The notes under the pieces are model-generated. The model saw only the letters and a program-made list of their open reading frames with translations, ran no database searches and was not told the DNA's origin. From NCBI RefSeq assembly GCF_025143985.1, contig NZ_CP083564.1, positions 1,923,501 to 1,987,500 of the forward strand: a stretch of 64,000 bases of DNA. Reading direction: 5' to 3'. Source of the stretch: Sulfitobacter sp. W027. Lineage in GTDB: Bacteria; Pseudomonadota; Alphaproteobacteria; Rhodobacterales; Rhodobacteraceae. The translations under genes and the position numbers were made by a program. Positions 44,205-51,983 of the stretch are shown piece by piece. Position 1 is the first letter of the stretch; every line of letters begins with the position of its first letter.

Positions 44205-44407
44205 GCGGATTGCCTTTCCTGAGAATGTTTTTGCTGCTGAGACAGGTCGGTTTGCGTCACCACCTCGCGAGAACCAACTGAGCGCGTGACCACCCCCTCC
44301 CCCCCTTTAGGGGGAGGGGTGGTGACGCAGTGGTTTTGGGGGGTGTTTGCGTCACCTTGCGTCACCTGCTTTTCGGGGGTGGTGACGCACATCATTCGTT
44401 TGCCCAT
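44201..44407 (-). CDS. doubtful small open frame over iteron-like repeats
   Basis: This is a 68-aa open frame (MGKRMMCVTTPEKQVTQGDA...) that overlaps the RepA-like stop by 16 nt and the DUF5681 start by 4 nt. The coupling is suggestive, but the sequence is largely a translation of the short DNA repeats below, with repeated VTT/VTQ units. It may be real or fortuitous. Confidence 0.35.
   Translation of the reverse strand: MGKRMMCVTTPEKQVTQGDANTPQNHCVTTPPPKGGEGVVTRSVGSREVVTQTDLSQQQKHSQERQSA
44253..44389. repeat. iteron-like cluster, candidate replication origin
   Basis: Five exact copies of TGCGTCACC or its complement occur at 44253-44261, 44321-44329, 44348-44356, 44358-44366 and 44381-44389. 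Between copies one and two is a near-perfect inverted repeat of C-rich and G-rich tracts (44289-44323). The cluster lies just downstream of the RepA-like gene, a typical place for replication iterons. Confidence 0.6.
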
Positions 44408-45570
44408 TCGCCGACTTCAATCGTCGGAACTGGCTTTCTGATGGGGCCGGTTTTGCTGCCTTTCACAAGCGCCCCGGAATGCAGCCATGCCTCAATCATT
44501 TTCTTAATCCGGCGCTTGTCCTTCAATGCATCCAGCCCCAGCACATCGGCAACGATAACCCCGGCCCAGTCCTTGCCCGACTGATCCGAGTAGCGCGGGT
44601 GCTTGCCCTCAATGGCATGCTGCACGGCCAGCAGGTCCTTTCCGGTGAAGCCATCGAACGTATCGGGCCATTCCCAGACCTCGGCCACGCCGACGCTTTC
44701 ACCGTTCGCCAATTCGACAGAGACCATGCGCCGCCATGTGCGCTTACCCACGGGCGCGAGGTTCGACTTGTCGCGGGTCACGGTGAAGTAGGTGGTGAGG
44801 TCATCGGGCTGAATGCCTGCCTGCTCTCTCTCGTCCGCTGTCATGCGGTTGAGCACCCGTCCAGACCGTGCTGCCGCCAACAGCGCAGAGCCGCCCCTGC
44901 TATCCTCTGTGGTGGCCTCCACGCCGTTGGTCTTGCGGGTATGGTGAACCAGTTCAATTGCGCAGTTGCACCGATCCGCCAAACGCGCCCATTCCTTGGC
45001 GATGAGATCAATGGCGACGTTGTCATTCTCACCCGCCTGATGCGATGAGACGAACGGGTCAACAATCATCACGTCAATCTGCCGTTCAGCGATTTCCCGC
45101 GCCAGTTCCTCAATCTCAGGCTTTACGATCACGACGCCCTCGCGGGTCTGTGCCGCCGTGCAAAGCTCGCGCTCGCGCCCGGTATCTACAAACAACCGCC
45201 CTTCGACTTCATCGGGCCGCACATCATGGTGCTGCATGGCTGCTGTGATGCGCAGGTTCATCTCGTCGCGCGGGTCTTCGAGGTTGTAGAGCCAGACGTT
45301 CAAGCCCTTAGCCGTCCATTCCCCGAGCAACTCACGCTCAGATACCATCGCCAGCCCCTCCACAATGGTCAAAGAGGACTTGCCCACCCCACCGGGAGCA
45401 ACCGTCACGGCGACCTGCTTGCGCAGTAGATGCCGCCCATAGACCCACGGGCGGAGAGGCAGGCTGTTGGGGTCCTGCCAGATGAAAGGCGTTGGCAAGC
45501 GATGAGTGCCGGTCGGGTGTTCCGCCCGGTGCTGATCCAGTTGCACGGCCATTGCTGTGAAATCGCGCAT
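44392..45570 (-). CDS. RepA-type AAA ATPase/helicase
   Basis: The 392-aa protein has Walker A APGGVGKSS (58-66), Walker B VMIVDPFVSSHQAGEND and the LVHHTRKTNG sensor-like segment of the RepA/KaiC-like AAA_25 family. These are hexameric replicative helicases of plasmids, phages and satellites. It begins at 45570 overlapping the previous stop (ATGA). The C-terminal part (after about 300) is a winged-helix-like region, probably DNA binding. No primase gene was recognised. Confidence 0.87.
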   Translation of the reverse strand: MRDFTAMAVQLDQHRAEHPTGTHRLPTPFIWQDPNSLPLRPWVYGRHLLRKQVAVTVAPGGVGKSSLTIVEGLAMVSERELLGEWTAKGLNVWLYNLEDPRDEMNLRITAAMQHHDVRPDEVEGRLFVDTGRERELCTAAQTREGVVIVKPEIEELAREIAERQIDVMIVDPFVSSHQAGENDNVAIDLIAKEWARLADRCNCAIELVHHTRKTNGVEATTEDSRGGSALLAAARSGRVLNRMTADEREQAGIQPDDLTTYFTVTRDKSNLAPVGKRTWRRMVSVELANGESVGVAEVWEWPDTFDGFTGKDLLAVQHAIEGKHPRYSDQSGKDWAGVIVADVLGLDALKDKRRIKKMIEAWLHSGALVKGSKTGPIRKPVPTIEVGEWANE

Positions 45571-46010
45571 CAAGCTGCCTGCCTCCCCTGTACGAAGTCG
45601 AGAAAGGCCGACTGGCGCTCGTAGGGCATCGCCTTGAAGCTGGCGAGGCAATAGGCCTCCCGCTCGTCAGGGGCTGCCATATCGGCCCAAAATGCGGCCT
45701 CGTCCATATGGTTGAACAGGGGTGCGATGGGTTGCCCCGCTGTCGATGGCATAGCACTGTTCAGCGCTGCCTCTGCGACAGCCTGCGCCTGATGTGGCGG
45801 CAACGCCTTCAACGCGACATAGGCCAGCGCTGCCCGCCCGGTTTCGCTCAGACGAGCGCGCAGGATGACTGCGAAGCCCAGCCATGCGTCGAGGTCATCA
45901 AGATGCAAGCAGTATCCCAGAGACCGGGATACGCTATCGATACGGCGGGCAGTGCGGTTGACCGAGGCGCGATGGCCCCGGTCGTTCGCGGGCATCTGCA
46001 ACCCGTCCAT
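45570..46010 (-). CDS. hypothetical replication-module protein
   Basis: The 146-aa protein starts MDGLQMPANDRGHRASVNRT at 46010. It is helical, with ALPPHQAQAVAEAALNSAMP and a hydrophobic C-half. It overlaps both neighbours by 1-4 nt and precedes the RepA-type gene, so a replication accessory role is plausible. No domain was recognised. An upstream in-frame start at 46127 is not favoured. Confidence 0.7.
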   Translation of the reverse strand: MDGLQMPANDRGHRASVNRTARRIDSVSRSLGYCLHLDDLDAWLGFAVILRARLSETGRAALAYVALKALPPHQAQAVAEAALNSAMPSTAGQPIAPLFNHMDEAAFWADMAAPDEREAYCLASFKAMPYERQSAFLDFVQGRQAA

Positions 46011-46117
46011 CAAACGCCCTCCCCGTAGTGCAGGCCAGCGACAAGGCGGGCTTGGGTTGCGGTCAGGCCATAGAGGCGTTGCAAGCGGGCAATCTGTATT
46101 TTGAGGGCCATCAGCAT
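46010..46117 (-). CDS. micro-gene, HTH-like, 35 aa
   Basis: The 35-aa product MLMALKIQIARLQRLYGLTA... (33 aa from the ATG at 46111) resembles a lone helix-turn-helix (RLQRLYGLTATQARLVAGL). It overlaps the gene before it and the gene after it at stop/start junctions, forming an unbroken chain from 46476 to 44392. Function unknown. Confidence 0.6.
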   Translation of the reverse strand: MLMALKIQIARLQRLYGLTATQARLVAGLHYGEGV

Positions 46118-46476
46118 GCGCCCCCATTCCCGTTGATCAACTCAACTTTGCTCTTAAGGGTGTAGACCCCAAATTTGGCACGGTCGGTATCGCTGTCATT
46201 GGCGTAAAGGTCCATTGCGATGTCTACGCCGTAGTCACGCTTGAGGAGGTGAACCAAGTCCGAGATGCGAACGGGGCTGGCGCAATACATTGGGGCTTGC
46301 ATCAGCCCTTCCAGCACCCGGCGCTTGTTCTTCGAAACCGTGACAGTTCGGGCTTTGCCGGTTTCATCAGTGACCCGATACTGGGCCGGACTGACGGTGT
46401 TCGGGAAGTCGCGCCACCGGTTGTTCCGGCGGGCGTTTGCCGGGGGATTGCCGTTAATCGTTGTGTTGCTGCTCAT
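46111..46476 (-). CDS. hypothetical, winged-helix-like protein
   Basis: The 121-aa protein starts MSSNTTINGNPPANARRNNR at 46476 with AAGGA 8 nt upstream. A basic N-terminus is followed by KRRVLEGLMQAPMYCASPVR and ISDLVHLLKRDYG, which read like a helix-turn-helix, and a wing with KFGVYTLKSKVELI. It is first in the replication chain, possibly the origin-binding or regulatory protein. Confidence 0.68.
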   Translation of the reverse strand: MSSNTTINGNPPANARRNNRWRDFPNTVSPAQYRVTDETGKARTVTVSKNKRRVLEGLMQAPMYCASPVRISDLVHLLKRDYGVDIAMDLYANDSDTDRAKFGVYTLKSKVELINGNGGAC

Positions 46477-46588
46477 ATAATCGGTCCTTGAATTTTGGAC
46501 CAAGCGCGGCTATCATTCGGGTAGTCCGCCAAGACTGTCGAATGATTAGCTCCCCTGCTTGATCCTTTGGATTGGGCGGGGGTTTGCA

Positions 46589-46768
46589 TTAAGCGGCATG
46601 CTGTTGGGCAGAAGCGATGGCATCGTCTACCGCGCTTTCAACCCAGTACAGCCTCTGCCCGATTTTGATCGGCGCGGGGATGCGTTTCTCATCAACGTCG
46701 CGATAGAGTGAGGACCGGGAGCGGCCACCCAGTTTGTCAGATAGTTGGTTGAGGTTGAGGTATTTCAT
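46589..46768 (-). CDS. AlpA-like excisionase/regulator 1
   Basis: The 59-aa protein MKYLNLNQLSDKLGGRSRSS... has the AlpA/MerR-type HTH with the family endings PAPIKIGQRLYWVESAVDD. AAAAGGTG precedes the ATG. AlpA proteins act as excisionase or activate the integrase in P4-like elements. Confidence 0.85.
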   Translation of the reverse strand: MKYLNLNQLSDKLGGRSRSSLYRDVDEKRIPAPIKIGQRLYWVESAVDDAIASAQQHAA

Positions 46769-46880
46769 GCTTCACCTTTTGATGTCTTGGTGAAGTGAAT
46801 ATGAATGCGCAAATGACCGCACGGAACGGGGGTACATTATGTTCCCCCCCTCCGGTAAGCCCTCCCCATTCGTTTGGGAC

Positions 46881-47597
46881 CTATGCTGTTCTGCTGTCCA
46901 ACCAAGGGCCGATCAGGTTCTGAACGAGCTGTTCATTAGCAATCAGCGGAGGGTAGTCTTCGATGGAATATGGTGGCGAAAAACGGATCTTCCTAAGACC
47001 CCATTGAGCAGAGTTTTCCGCTTTCTGTAATCGCAGTTGATAATAGATTGCCGTTGAAATGAAGCAGGCGTCTGCCTCGGGCTTAGTTTCGAAGGGCAGG
47101 CCAAAGTCGAGGTAGTCAGCGGCGACTATCTCAGCCGCACAAATATGCGCTACAGAGCGATATTCTCTAAAGATTTTCTTGATAGTTGCTTCGTCGCCTA
47201 CAAGCGGCTTTACGCTTTCCTCGTATGCCCCTCCTTTCCAAGCTATAAACTGAAGGCCAGATATGGAGTTTGCATATTCGGCGACTACCTCGGCTGCACT
47301 TCGAAGGCTCATCCGCTTGCCAGCATTATCAAGGCAAGTCATCGCCAGTGCAGTCAATCCAGCCACCGTTTTCCTGCCGATTTGGCGGTGCAAGGCATCC
47401 AATACCGTTCGCGCCAGCCATGACGGCTCATAGATTTCTGTCCCCCGTGCTTCCCAACGTGCCTTTTCCAGCGCAAGAATTGCTAGAGCTTGGTCTAGAC
47501 TTCCGTCGTCTTTGGGTATGGCGGCATTTATACGCAACTCGAGACAGGCATTCGTCCTCACATGCCTCTGTCGGTCCGATAGACATATGTCAGCCAT
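46881..47597 (-). CDS. hypothetical protein coupled to AlpA
   Basis: The 238-aa protein starts MADICLSDRQRHVRTNACLE at 47597 and overlaps the AlpA-like stop (TGATG-type junction). It has helical segments and several scattered cysteines but no recognised domain. An upstream extension to 47684 would overlap AlpA in another frame and is not favoured. It may be a regulatory partner or cargo. Confidence 0.68.
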   Translation of the reverse strand: MADICLSDRQRHVRTNACLELRINAAIPKDDGSLDQALAILALEKARWEARGTEIYEPSWLARTVLDALHRQIGRKTVAGLTALAMTCLDNAGKRMSLRSAAEVVAEYANSISGLQFIAWKGGAYEESVKPLVGDEATIKKIFREYRSVAHICAAEIVAADYLDFGLPFETKPEADACFISTAIYYQLRLQKAENSAQWGLRKIRFSPPYSIEDYPPLIANEQLVQNLIGPWLDSRTA

Positions 47598-47769
47598 CAC
47601 ACCGCCCCTCGATCCAGCTATCCACAGCGCTTTGCCGCCAGCCGATGGCGCGAACGCCCAACTTGGTAGCTTTGGGAAAATCATTCCGGCTCATCATCCG
47701 GTAAATTGTTGACCTGCTGAGACCAGTGACCTCCTGAACGTCTCGGCAGCGTAGAATTTTATCAGTCAT
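47590..47769 (-). CDS. AlpA-like excisionase/regulator 2
   Basis: The 59-aa AlpA-family HTH protein MTDKILRCRDVQEVTGLSRS... has STIYRMMSRNDFPKATKLG and a following GWRQSAVDSWI. AAGAG precedes the ATG at 47769. It lies directly after the integrase gene on the same strand, the expected place for an excisionase. It is a second AlpA copy in the element. Confidence 0.9.
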   Translation of the reverse strand: MTDKILRCRDVQEVTGLSRSTIYRMMSRNDFPKATKLGVRAIGWRQSAVDSWIEGRCDG

Positions 47770-47842
47770 CGTTATCTCTTTGTTAAATGAATGATGCCAT
47801 TCGTAGCAGATTGCGGTTAAGGCAAAATTTAAGGAACGGGGC

Positions 47843-49030
47843 TTACGCAATTCTGATCACCTTGCTGGCATTCTTGCCTGTGACGTGATCCGCCCAACGA
47901 GCCATCAGCGGGCGACGGCGCTCCAGTAGGTCCGTCCGACGGTAGGACCGCTTGACCTTGTTGCCGTCGACATGCGCCAATGACGTTTCAACAACCACTT
48001 CGGGTACGTCGGTGGTTTCTTCGCACCAAGTCTTGAAGCTTGATCGGAACCCATGCGGACGAGCCTCCAACCCCTGCCGCTCCATATGGCGGCTCATCGC
48101 TGCATCCGAAATCACTCCTTTTCGAGCACCGGGGAACAGGTATCCATCCCGCGCTAGCGGCTTCGCCAGTTCAATGACGGCGAGAGCCTCTTTCGATAGC
48201 GGCACTCGGAAGTCGGTTACAGCACCAACCTGCCCTTTTGTGTTATCTTCGGGTACGGTCCACACGTCGCCTTCAATTTGATCCAAATGACAAAAGCGAA
48301 CTCCATATGACCGAACCGATGTCAGGATCAGCAGGCGCAATGCAAGATGGGTGGGCGTCTGCTCAGCAAGGCTCTTGTAAAAAGCTGGCACCTCTGGCCA
48401 AGGCATATAGGGAATGTTCTTCGCCTTGTGCCGCGACTTCCCCAGAAGCGCTTTCGCTTTCATGATTGCCTGAAGATCCACATTGAGACCCATTGCTGCT
48501 GCATGCTCCAGTGTTATGTTCAAGCGGTTCATTGCTTTCCGGGCCGTGTCCGCCTTCTCATGCCAGATGGGTTCCAAGGCGTTTTTGATATCTTGCTGAT
48601 CAATTTCCTCTACGGGAACCTTGCCGATTTTCGGAAGCACATGCAGTTCGAGCGGGGAGAACCAGCGCCCGGCCTTACCGTCACCCTTAAGCTGAGACTT
48701 GCGAGCCTCGAATGCCTCTAGCGCAACCGATGATAGGGTGTGCTCATCCTTAGCGGCCAATCGCTTCAGCCGGTCACGCTCTTTGATGGGGTCTTTACCT
48801 TCTCGCACCACGGCTCGCCATTTCTCTGCCGCCGCTCTTGCTTCCTTCAACGAAACAGCCTGAAGGTTGCCGATACCCATTTCGCGCCGCCGCCCGTGGA
48901 CGGTGACTCGCAGCACCCATTGAGCACCACCGTCATCGCGCTTAACCAACCAAAGCCCGCCCCCGTCCGAGTATTTGCCCGGAGCGGCATTTCTGACCTT
49001 GGCCGAAGAAAGCTTGTTCAATGCCGCCAA
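47843..49030 (-). CDS. int: P4-type tyrosine integrase
   Basis: The 395-aa phage-type tyrosine recombinase has an N-terminal DUF4102-like arm-binding domain (KVRNAAPGKYSDGGGLWLV), then the catalytic residues Arg240, His326-x-x-Arg329 (HGFR), His353 (LAHVDGN) and Tyr363. All catalytic positions are filled. It lies at the right end, facing inward, with its start 145 bp from attR and the arm-like repeat between. Confidence 0.95.
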   Translation of the reverse strand: MAALNKLSSAKVRNAAPGKYSDGGGLWLVKRDDGGAQWVLRVTVHGRRREMGIGNLQAVSLKEARAAAEKWRAVVREGKDPIKERDRLKRLAAKDEHTLSSVALEAFEARKSQLKGDGKAGRWFSPLELHVLPKIGKVPVEEIDQQDIKNALEPIWHEKADTARKAMNRLNITLEHAAAMGLNVDLQAIMKAKALLGKSRHKAKNIPYMPWPEVPAFYKSLAEQTPTHLALRLLILTSVRSYGVRFCHLDQIEGDVWTVPEDNTKGQVGAVTDFRVPLSKEALAVIELAKPLARDGYLFPGARKGVISDAAMSRHMERQGLEARPHGFRSSFKTWCEETTDVPEVVVETSLAHVDGNKVKRSYRRTDLLERRRPLMARWADHVTGKNASKVIRIA

Positions 49031-49046
49031 ATTCCTATCCCCCTAT

Positions 49047-49057
49047 CAATCCACCCC
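49047..49057. repeat. candidate integrase arm site, right end
   Basis: CAATCCACCCC just upstream of the integrase start is identical to 31076-31086 at the other end of the element. The rest of 49031-49366 holds only attR and shows no gene. Confidence 0.45.
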
Positions 49058-49174
49058 TATATGTAGCATAGCATGGCACTGGATGAAACAGGACGATACA
49101 ACCAAACGCACTAAAAACAGCGGTTTGGAGATTTATTGGAACAGGCTGACACCAGATGATACGTTAGTTCAATG

Positions 49175-49192
49175 CCGTGTGGGGGCACCACT
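49175..49192. repeat. attR, copy of the tRNA-Thr 3' end
   Basis: An exact 18-bp match to 30994-31011. The bases just before it still share GTTC.A with the T-loop of a tRNA, but no complete tRNA is present. It marks the right end of the element. Confidence 0.92.
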
Positions 49193-49366
49193 TCTCCAGC
49201 TTGATCACCCTCTCCGTTCCGCACAGCCCTGATGGTGTATTGTCAGAGCGTTGAACGTATCCGCACAGGCTTTGGCGGGCCGATTACACGCCCTGCCCCA
49301 GATATCACGCAGGTGCTAAGCCTCCGTGATCCATGCCATATCCGGCGATCACGAGGCTTCGCCCCC

Positions 49367-50251
49367 TCACCCCATCAGCTTTGAACTGTAACTCCCCGGA
49401 AATGCCGGAAAGACCACGGTTTTGTTACCGTTCAGAAACACCCGGCGGTGGGCATGGGCATGAATCGCCCGGGCCAAGACGCTGGCCTCGACATCACGGC
49501 CCAGCGAGACATAGTCAGACGCGCTTTGCGCATGGGTGACCCGCACGGTGTCCTGTTCGATAATCGGCCCTTCGTCCAAATCGGCGGTGACGTAATGCGA
49601 CGTGGCACCGATCAATTTCACGCCCCGCTCATAGGCCTGTTTATAGGGGTTCGCCCCTTTGAAGGACGGCAGGAAGGAATGGTGGATGTTGATAATCCGC
49701 CCCGACATTTTCTGGCACATGGCGTCTGACAGGATCTGCATGTAGCGCGCCAGCACGATCAGTTCGGCGCCGGTATCCTCCACCACCTCCATAATCCGCG
49801 CCTCGGCCTGCGGTTTGTTTTCCTTGGTCACTTTGATGCAGTGAAACGGAATGTCATGGTTCGCCACGACCTTTTGGTAATCCATGTGGTTCGAAATCAC
49901 GGCGACGATCTCAATCGGCAGCGCGCCGATCCGCACCCGGTAGAGCAGATCGTTCAGGCAATGGCCAAAGCGCGAAACCATGACCACGACCTTCATCGTG
50001 GTGCCTTGGTCGTGGAATTCATAAGCCATGCCAAAGGGTTCCGCGACGGCGGCGAAGCCCTCGCGCAGGGTCTCAAGCGTGGCTCCGGTTTCGGCCTCCG
50101 CGCTGATGCGCATGAAAAACTGGCCGTTCTCCGTATCATCGAACTGCGCACTGTCGGTGATGTTACAGCCGGTTTCGGCGATGTAATTGGCGATCGCGGC
50201 AACGATCCCCCGTGTCGAGGGGCAGGTCACGGTCAGGCAGAATTGGGTCAT
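49367..50251 (-). CDS. purU: formyltetrahydrofolate deformylase
   Basis: PurU hydrolyses 10-formyl-THF to formate and THF, balancing one-carbon pools. The 294-aa protein has an N-terminal ACT domain (MTQFCLTVTCPSTRGIVAAI) and a formyltransferase-fold catalytic domain with VISNHMDYQ, HHSFLPSFKGANPY and GATSHYVTADLDEGPIIEQD. It is the first core gene right of the island. The start at 50251 has AAGGA 10 nt upstream. A frame extending to 50392 is not supported. Confidence 0.95.
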   Translation of the reverse strand: MTQFCLTVTCPSTRGIVAAIANYIAETGCNITDSAQFDDTENGQFFMRISAEAETGATLETLREGFAAVAEPFGMAYEFHDQGTTMKVVVMVSRFGHCLNDLLYRVRIGALPIEIVAVISNHMDYQKVVANHDIPFHCIKVTKENKPQAEARIMEVVEDTGAELIVLARYMQILSDAMCQKMSGRIINIHHSFLPSFKGANPYKQAYERGVKLIGATSHYVTADLDEGPIIEQDTVRVTHAQSASDYVSLGRDVEASVLARAIHAHAHRRVFLNGNKTVVFPAFPGSYSSKLMG

Positions 50252-50475
50252 CGGGGGCGGTCCTTGGGGCGATTGAACGAGGCGGCTTGGGGCCTGTTTT
50301 ACTCGTGCAACCGATTGCAGGCTCAGCTTGGGAAGGCAAGCAATAGGACGCGCGCGGCGGCGCCAAAGCGGCCCATTCCTAATTGTGAGCACCTGTTATC
50401 GCTTGAAATCTACGCGGCGGCCTTAAATTTCCCCATAGTGGAGCCTGTCTGCGGACCACCAAAGGAGCACCCAAG

Positions 50476-51738
50476 ATGAACGCCAAGCCCCAGCCCCTGT
50501 CCCCTGATGAGGCATTAAGTCTTTTCACGACAACCCGCAGCCGGACGCAGGCCTTGGCTGCGCCACTTTGCCCCGAAGACATGATGCTGCAGAGTATGGA
50601 GGATGCCTCGCCGGTGAAATGGCATCTGGCCCATACGACGTGGTTCTTTGAGGAGTTCATCCTCAAGCCTCGCGTCACGGATTATAGCTCTCCCGATGAC
50701 CGTTTCGCCGTGCTGTTCAACTCCTACTATGTGCAGGCCGGGCCGCGTCATGCGCGTGACAAACGTGGCTTGGTCTCACGCCCCGATGGCGCTGCGGTGC
50801 GGGCCTATCGGGACCATGTGGAGAACAGTCTGAACGATCTGATGAACGCCAGCCGCAATGATACTGATGAGATCGCACAACTGGTAGAACTGGGCTGCCA
50901 TCATGAGATGCAACATCAGGAGTTGCTGATCACCGACCTTCTCCACGGGCTGAGCTTTAACCCTCTCCTGCCCACCTACAAAGACCCTGAACCGTTGCCG
51001 GTCACCGAAGAAAGCCCGCTGAACTTTAACCGCCACGCGGGCGGCCTCGTTGAGATCGGCCATGACGGGCGCGGCTTTGCCTACGACTGCGAAGGGCCGC
51101 GCCACAGGGTCTGGCTCGACCCTTTCGAGATCGCGGACCGGCCGGTGACCAACCGCGAATGGATCGCTTTCATGGAAGACGGCGGATACGGGGACGCGCG
51201 GCTTTGGCTGATGGAAGGCCACGCCGTGGCGCAGCGCGAGGCATGGGAGCACCCGCTCTACTGGTGGCAGCAGGATGGCACATGGTGGACCTTCACCCTG
51301 CGCGGGCCGCAGCCCGTAGCGCTCGACGCACCGGTGGTTCACGTCAGCTATTACGAAGCCGAGGCCTTTGCCCGCTGGGCCGGAGCCCGCCTGCCCACCG
51401 AGGCGGAGCATGAGGTTGCCTTTCGCGATGTCCCGATCAGCGGCAACCTGATGGGTGATGCCGAAGCGCTCGGCGCCCTGCGCCCCCTTCCCGGGAAAGG
51501 CACTTGGGGCGACGTTTGGGAGTGGACCGCCTCAGACTTCGCCCCCTACCCCGGTTTCCGCCCGCCGGAGGGCGCTTTGGGCGAATACAATGGTAAGTTC
51601 ATGGTCAACCAGCGGGTGCTGCGTGGCGGCTCCTGCGCCACGCCCAAGGACCAGCTGCGCCCGAGCTATCGGACGTTCTTCTATCCGCATCAGCGTTGGC
51701 AGATGATGGGCCTGCGTTTGGCACAGGACGCGGGATAA
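50476..51738 (+). CDS. egtB: EgtB-like hercynine-cysteine sulfoxide synthase
   Basis: EgtB is the iron-dependent enzyme that joins cysteine or glutamylcysteine to hercynine in ergothioneine biosynthesis. The 420-aa protein has a DinB-like N-half with the three iron His ligands (His50 in KWHLAHTTWF, and His143/His147 in CHHEMQHQELL) and an FGE-sulfatase C-half (HVSYYEAEAFARWAGARLP, RVLRGGSCATP). AAAGGAG precedes the start. No EgtD methyltransferase is adjacent. A related sulfoxide synthase such as OvoA lacks support because the C-terminal methyltransferase is missing. Confidence 0.88.
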   Translation: MNAKPQPLSPDEALSLFTTTRSRTQALAAPLCPEDMMLQSMEDASPVKWHLAHTTWFFEEFILKPRVTDYSSPDDRFAVLFNSYYVQAGPRHARDKRGLVSRPDGAAVRAYRDHVENSLNDLMNASRNDTDEIAQLVELGCHHEMQHQELLITDLLHGLSFNPLLPTYKDPEPLPVTEESPLNFNRHAGGLVEIGHDGRGFAYDCEGPRHRVWLDPFEIADRPVTNREWIAFMEDGGYGDARLWLMEGHAVAQREAWEHPLYWWQQDGTWWTFTLRGPQPVALDAPVVHVSYYEAEAFARWAGARLPTEAEHEVAFRDVPISGNLMGDAEALGALRPLPGKGTWGDVWEWTASDFAPYPGFRPPEGALGEYNGKFMVNQRVLRGGSCATPKDQLRPSYRTFFYPHQRWQMMGLRLAQDAG

Positions 51739-51942
51739 GACCGGAGGATCGGCTGTGCCCCAGTGGTTGGACTTTCCTCTATCCACGTCCACAGAGGAAA
51801 TGAGGACCTATCGTTTGGCGCGCGGCGCGGGGTAATGCTTGGCATTGAAACATCTGAGCGCACGAGTCTCCCCGACATACTTCCATCCCCATCAACGCTT
51901 GTGTCCAGTCGATGTCTCGCACAACGCAGATGAGGCCGAAGT

Positions 51943-51966
51943 GCCGGGGCATCAGGATGCCCCGGC
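51943..51966. terminator. hairpin downstream of the giant surface-protein gene
   Basis: A perfect 10-bp stem GCCGGGGCAT/ATGCCCCGGC with a 4-nt loop lies 18 bp after the stop codon at 51984, between converging genes. No T-run follows. The remainder of 51739-51983 holds no gene. Confidence 0.5.
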
Positions 51967-51983
51967 CCGCGAGGGGCCAAGGA

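Larger units (their letters stand above)
30994..49192. mobile_element. 18.2-kb integrative element in tRNA-Thr, phage-satellite-like
   Basis: The element is bounded by an exact 18-bp direct repeat, with a P4-type tyrosine integrase at the right end. It contains two AlpA-like proteins, a RepA-type ATPase, DUF5681, two long virion/ejection-like proteins and unknown cargo. Segments around 31-32.4 kb and 34.6-38.8 kb are visibly AT-richer than the flanking core. No capsid, portal, large terminase, tail or lysis genes were recognised, so it is a satellite, a remnant or an integrative island rather than a complete prophage. Confidence 0.92.

Noticed and set aside
49120..49192. Second tRNA gene at the right end of the island
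   Set aside because: Only the T-arm/acceptor 3' part matches; there is no 5' acceptor, D-arm or anticodon arm, so it is the att duplicate.
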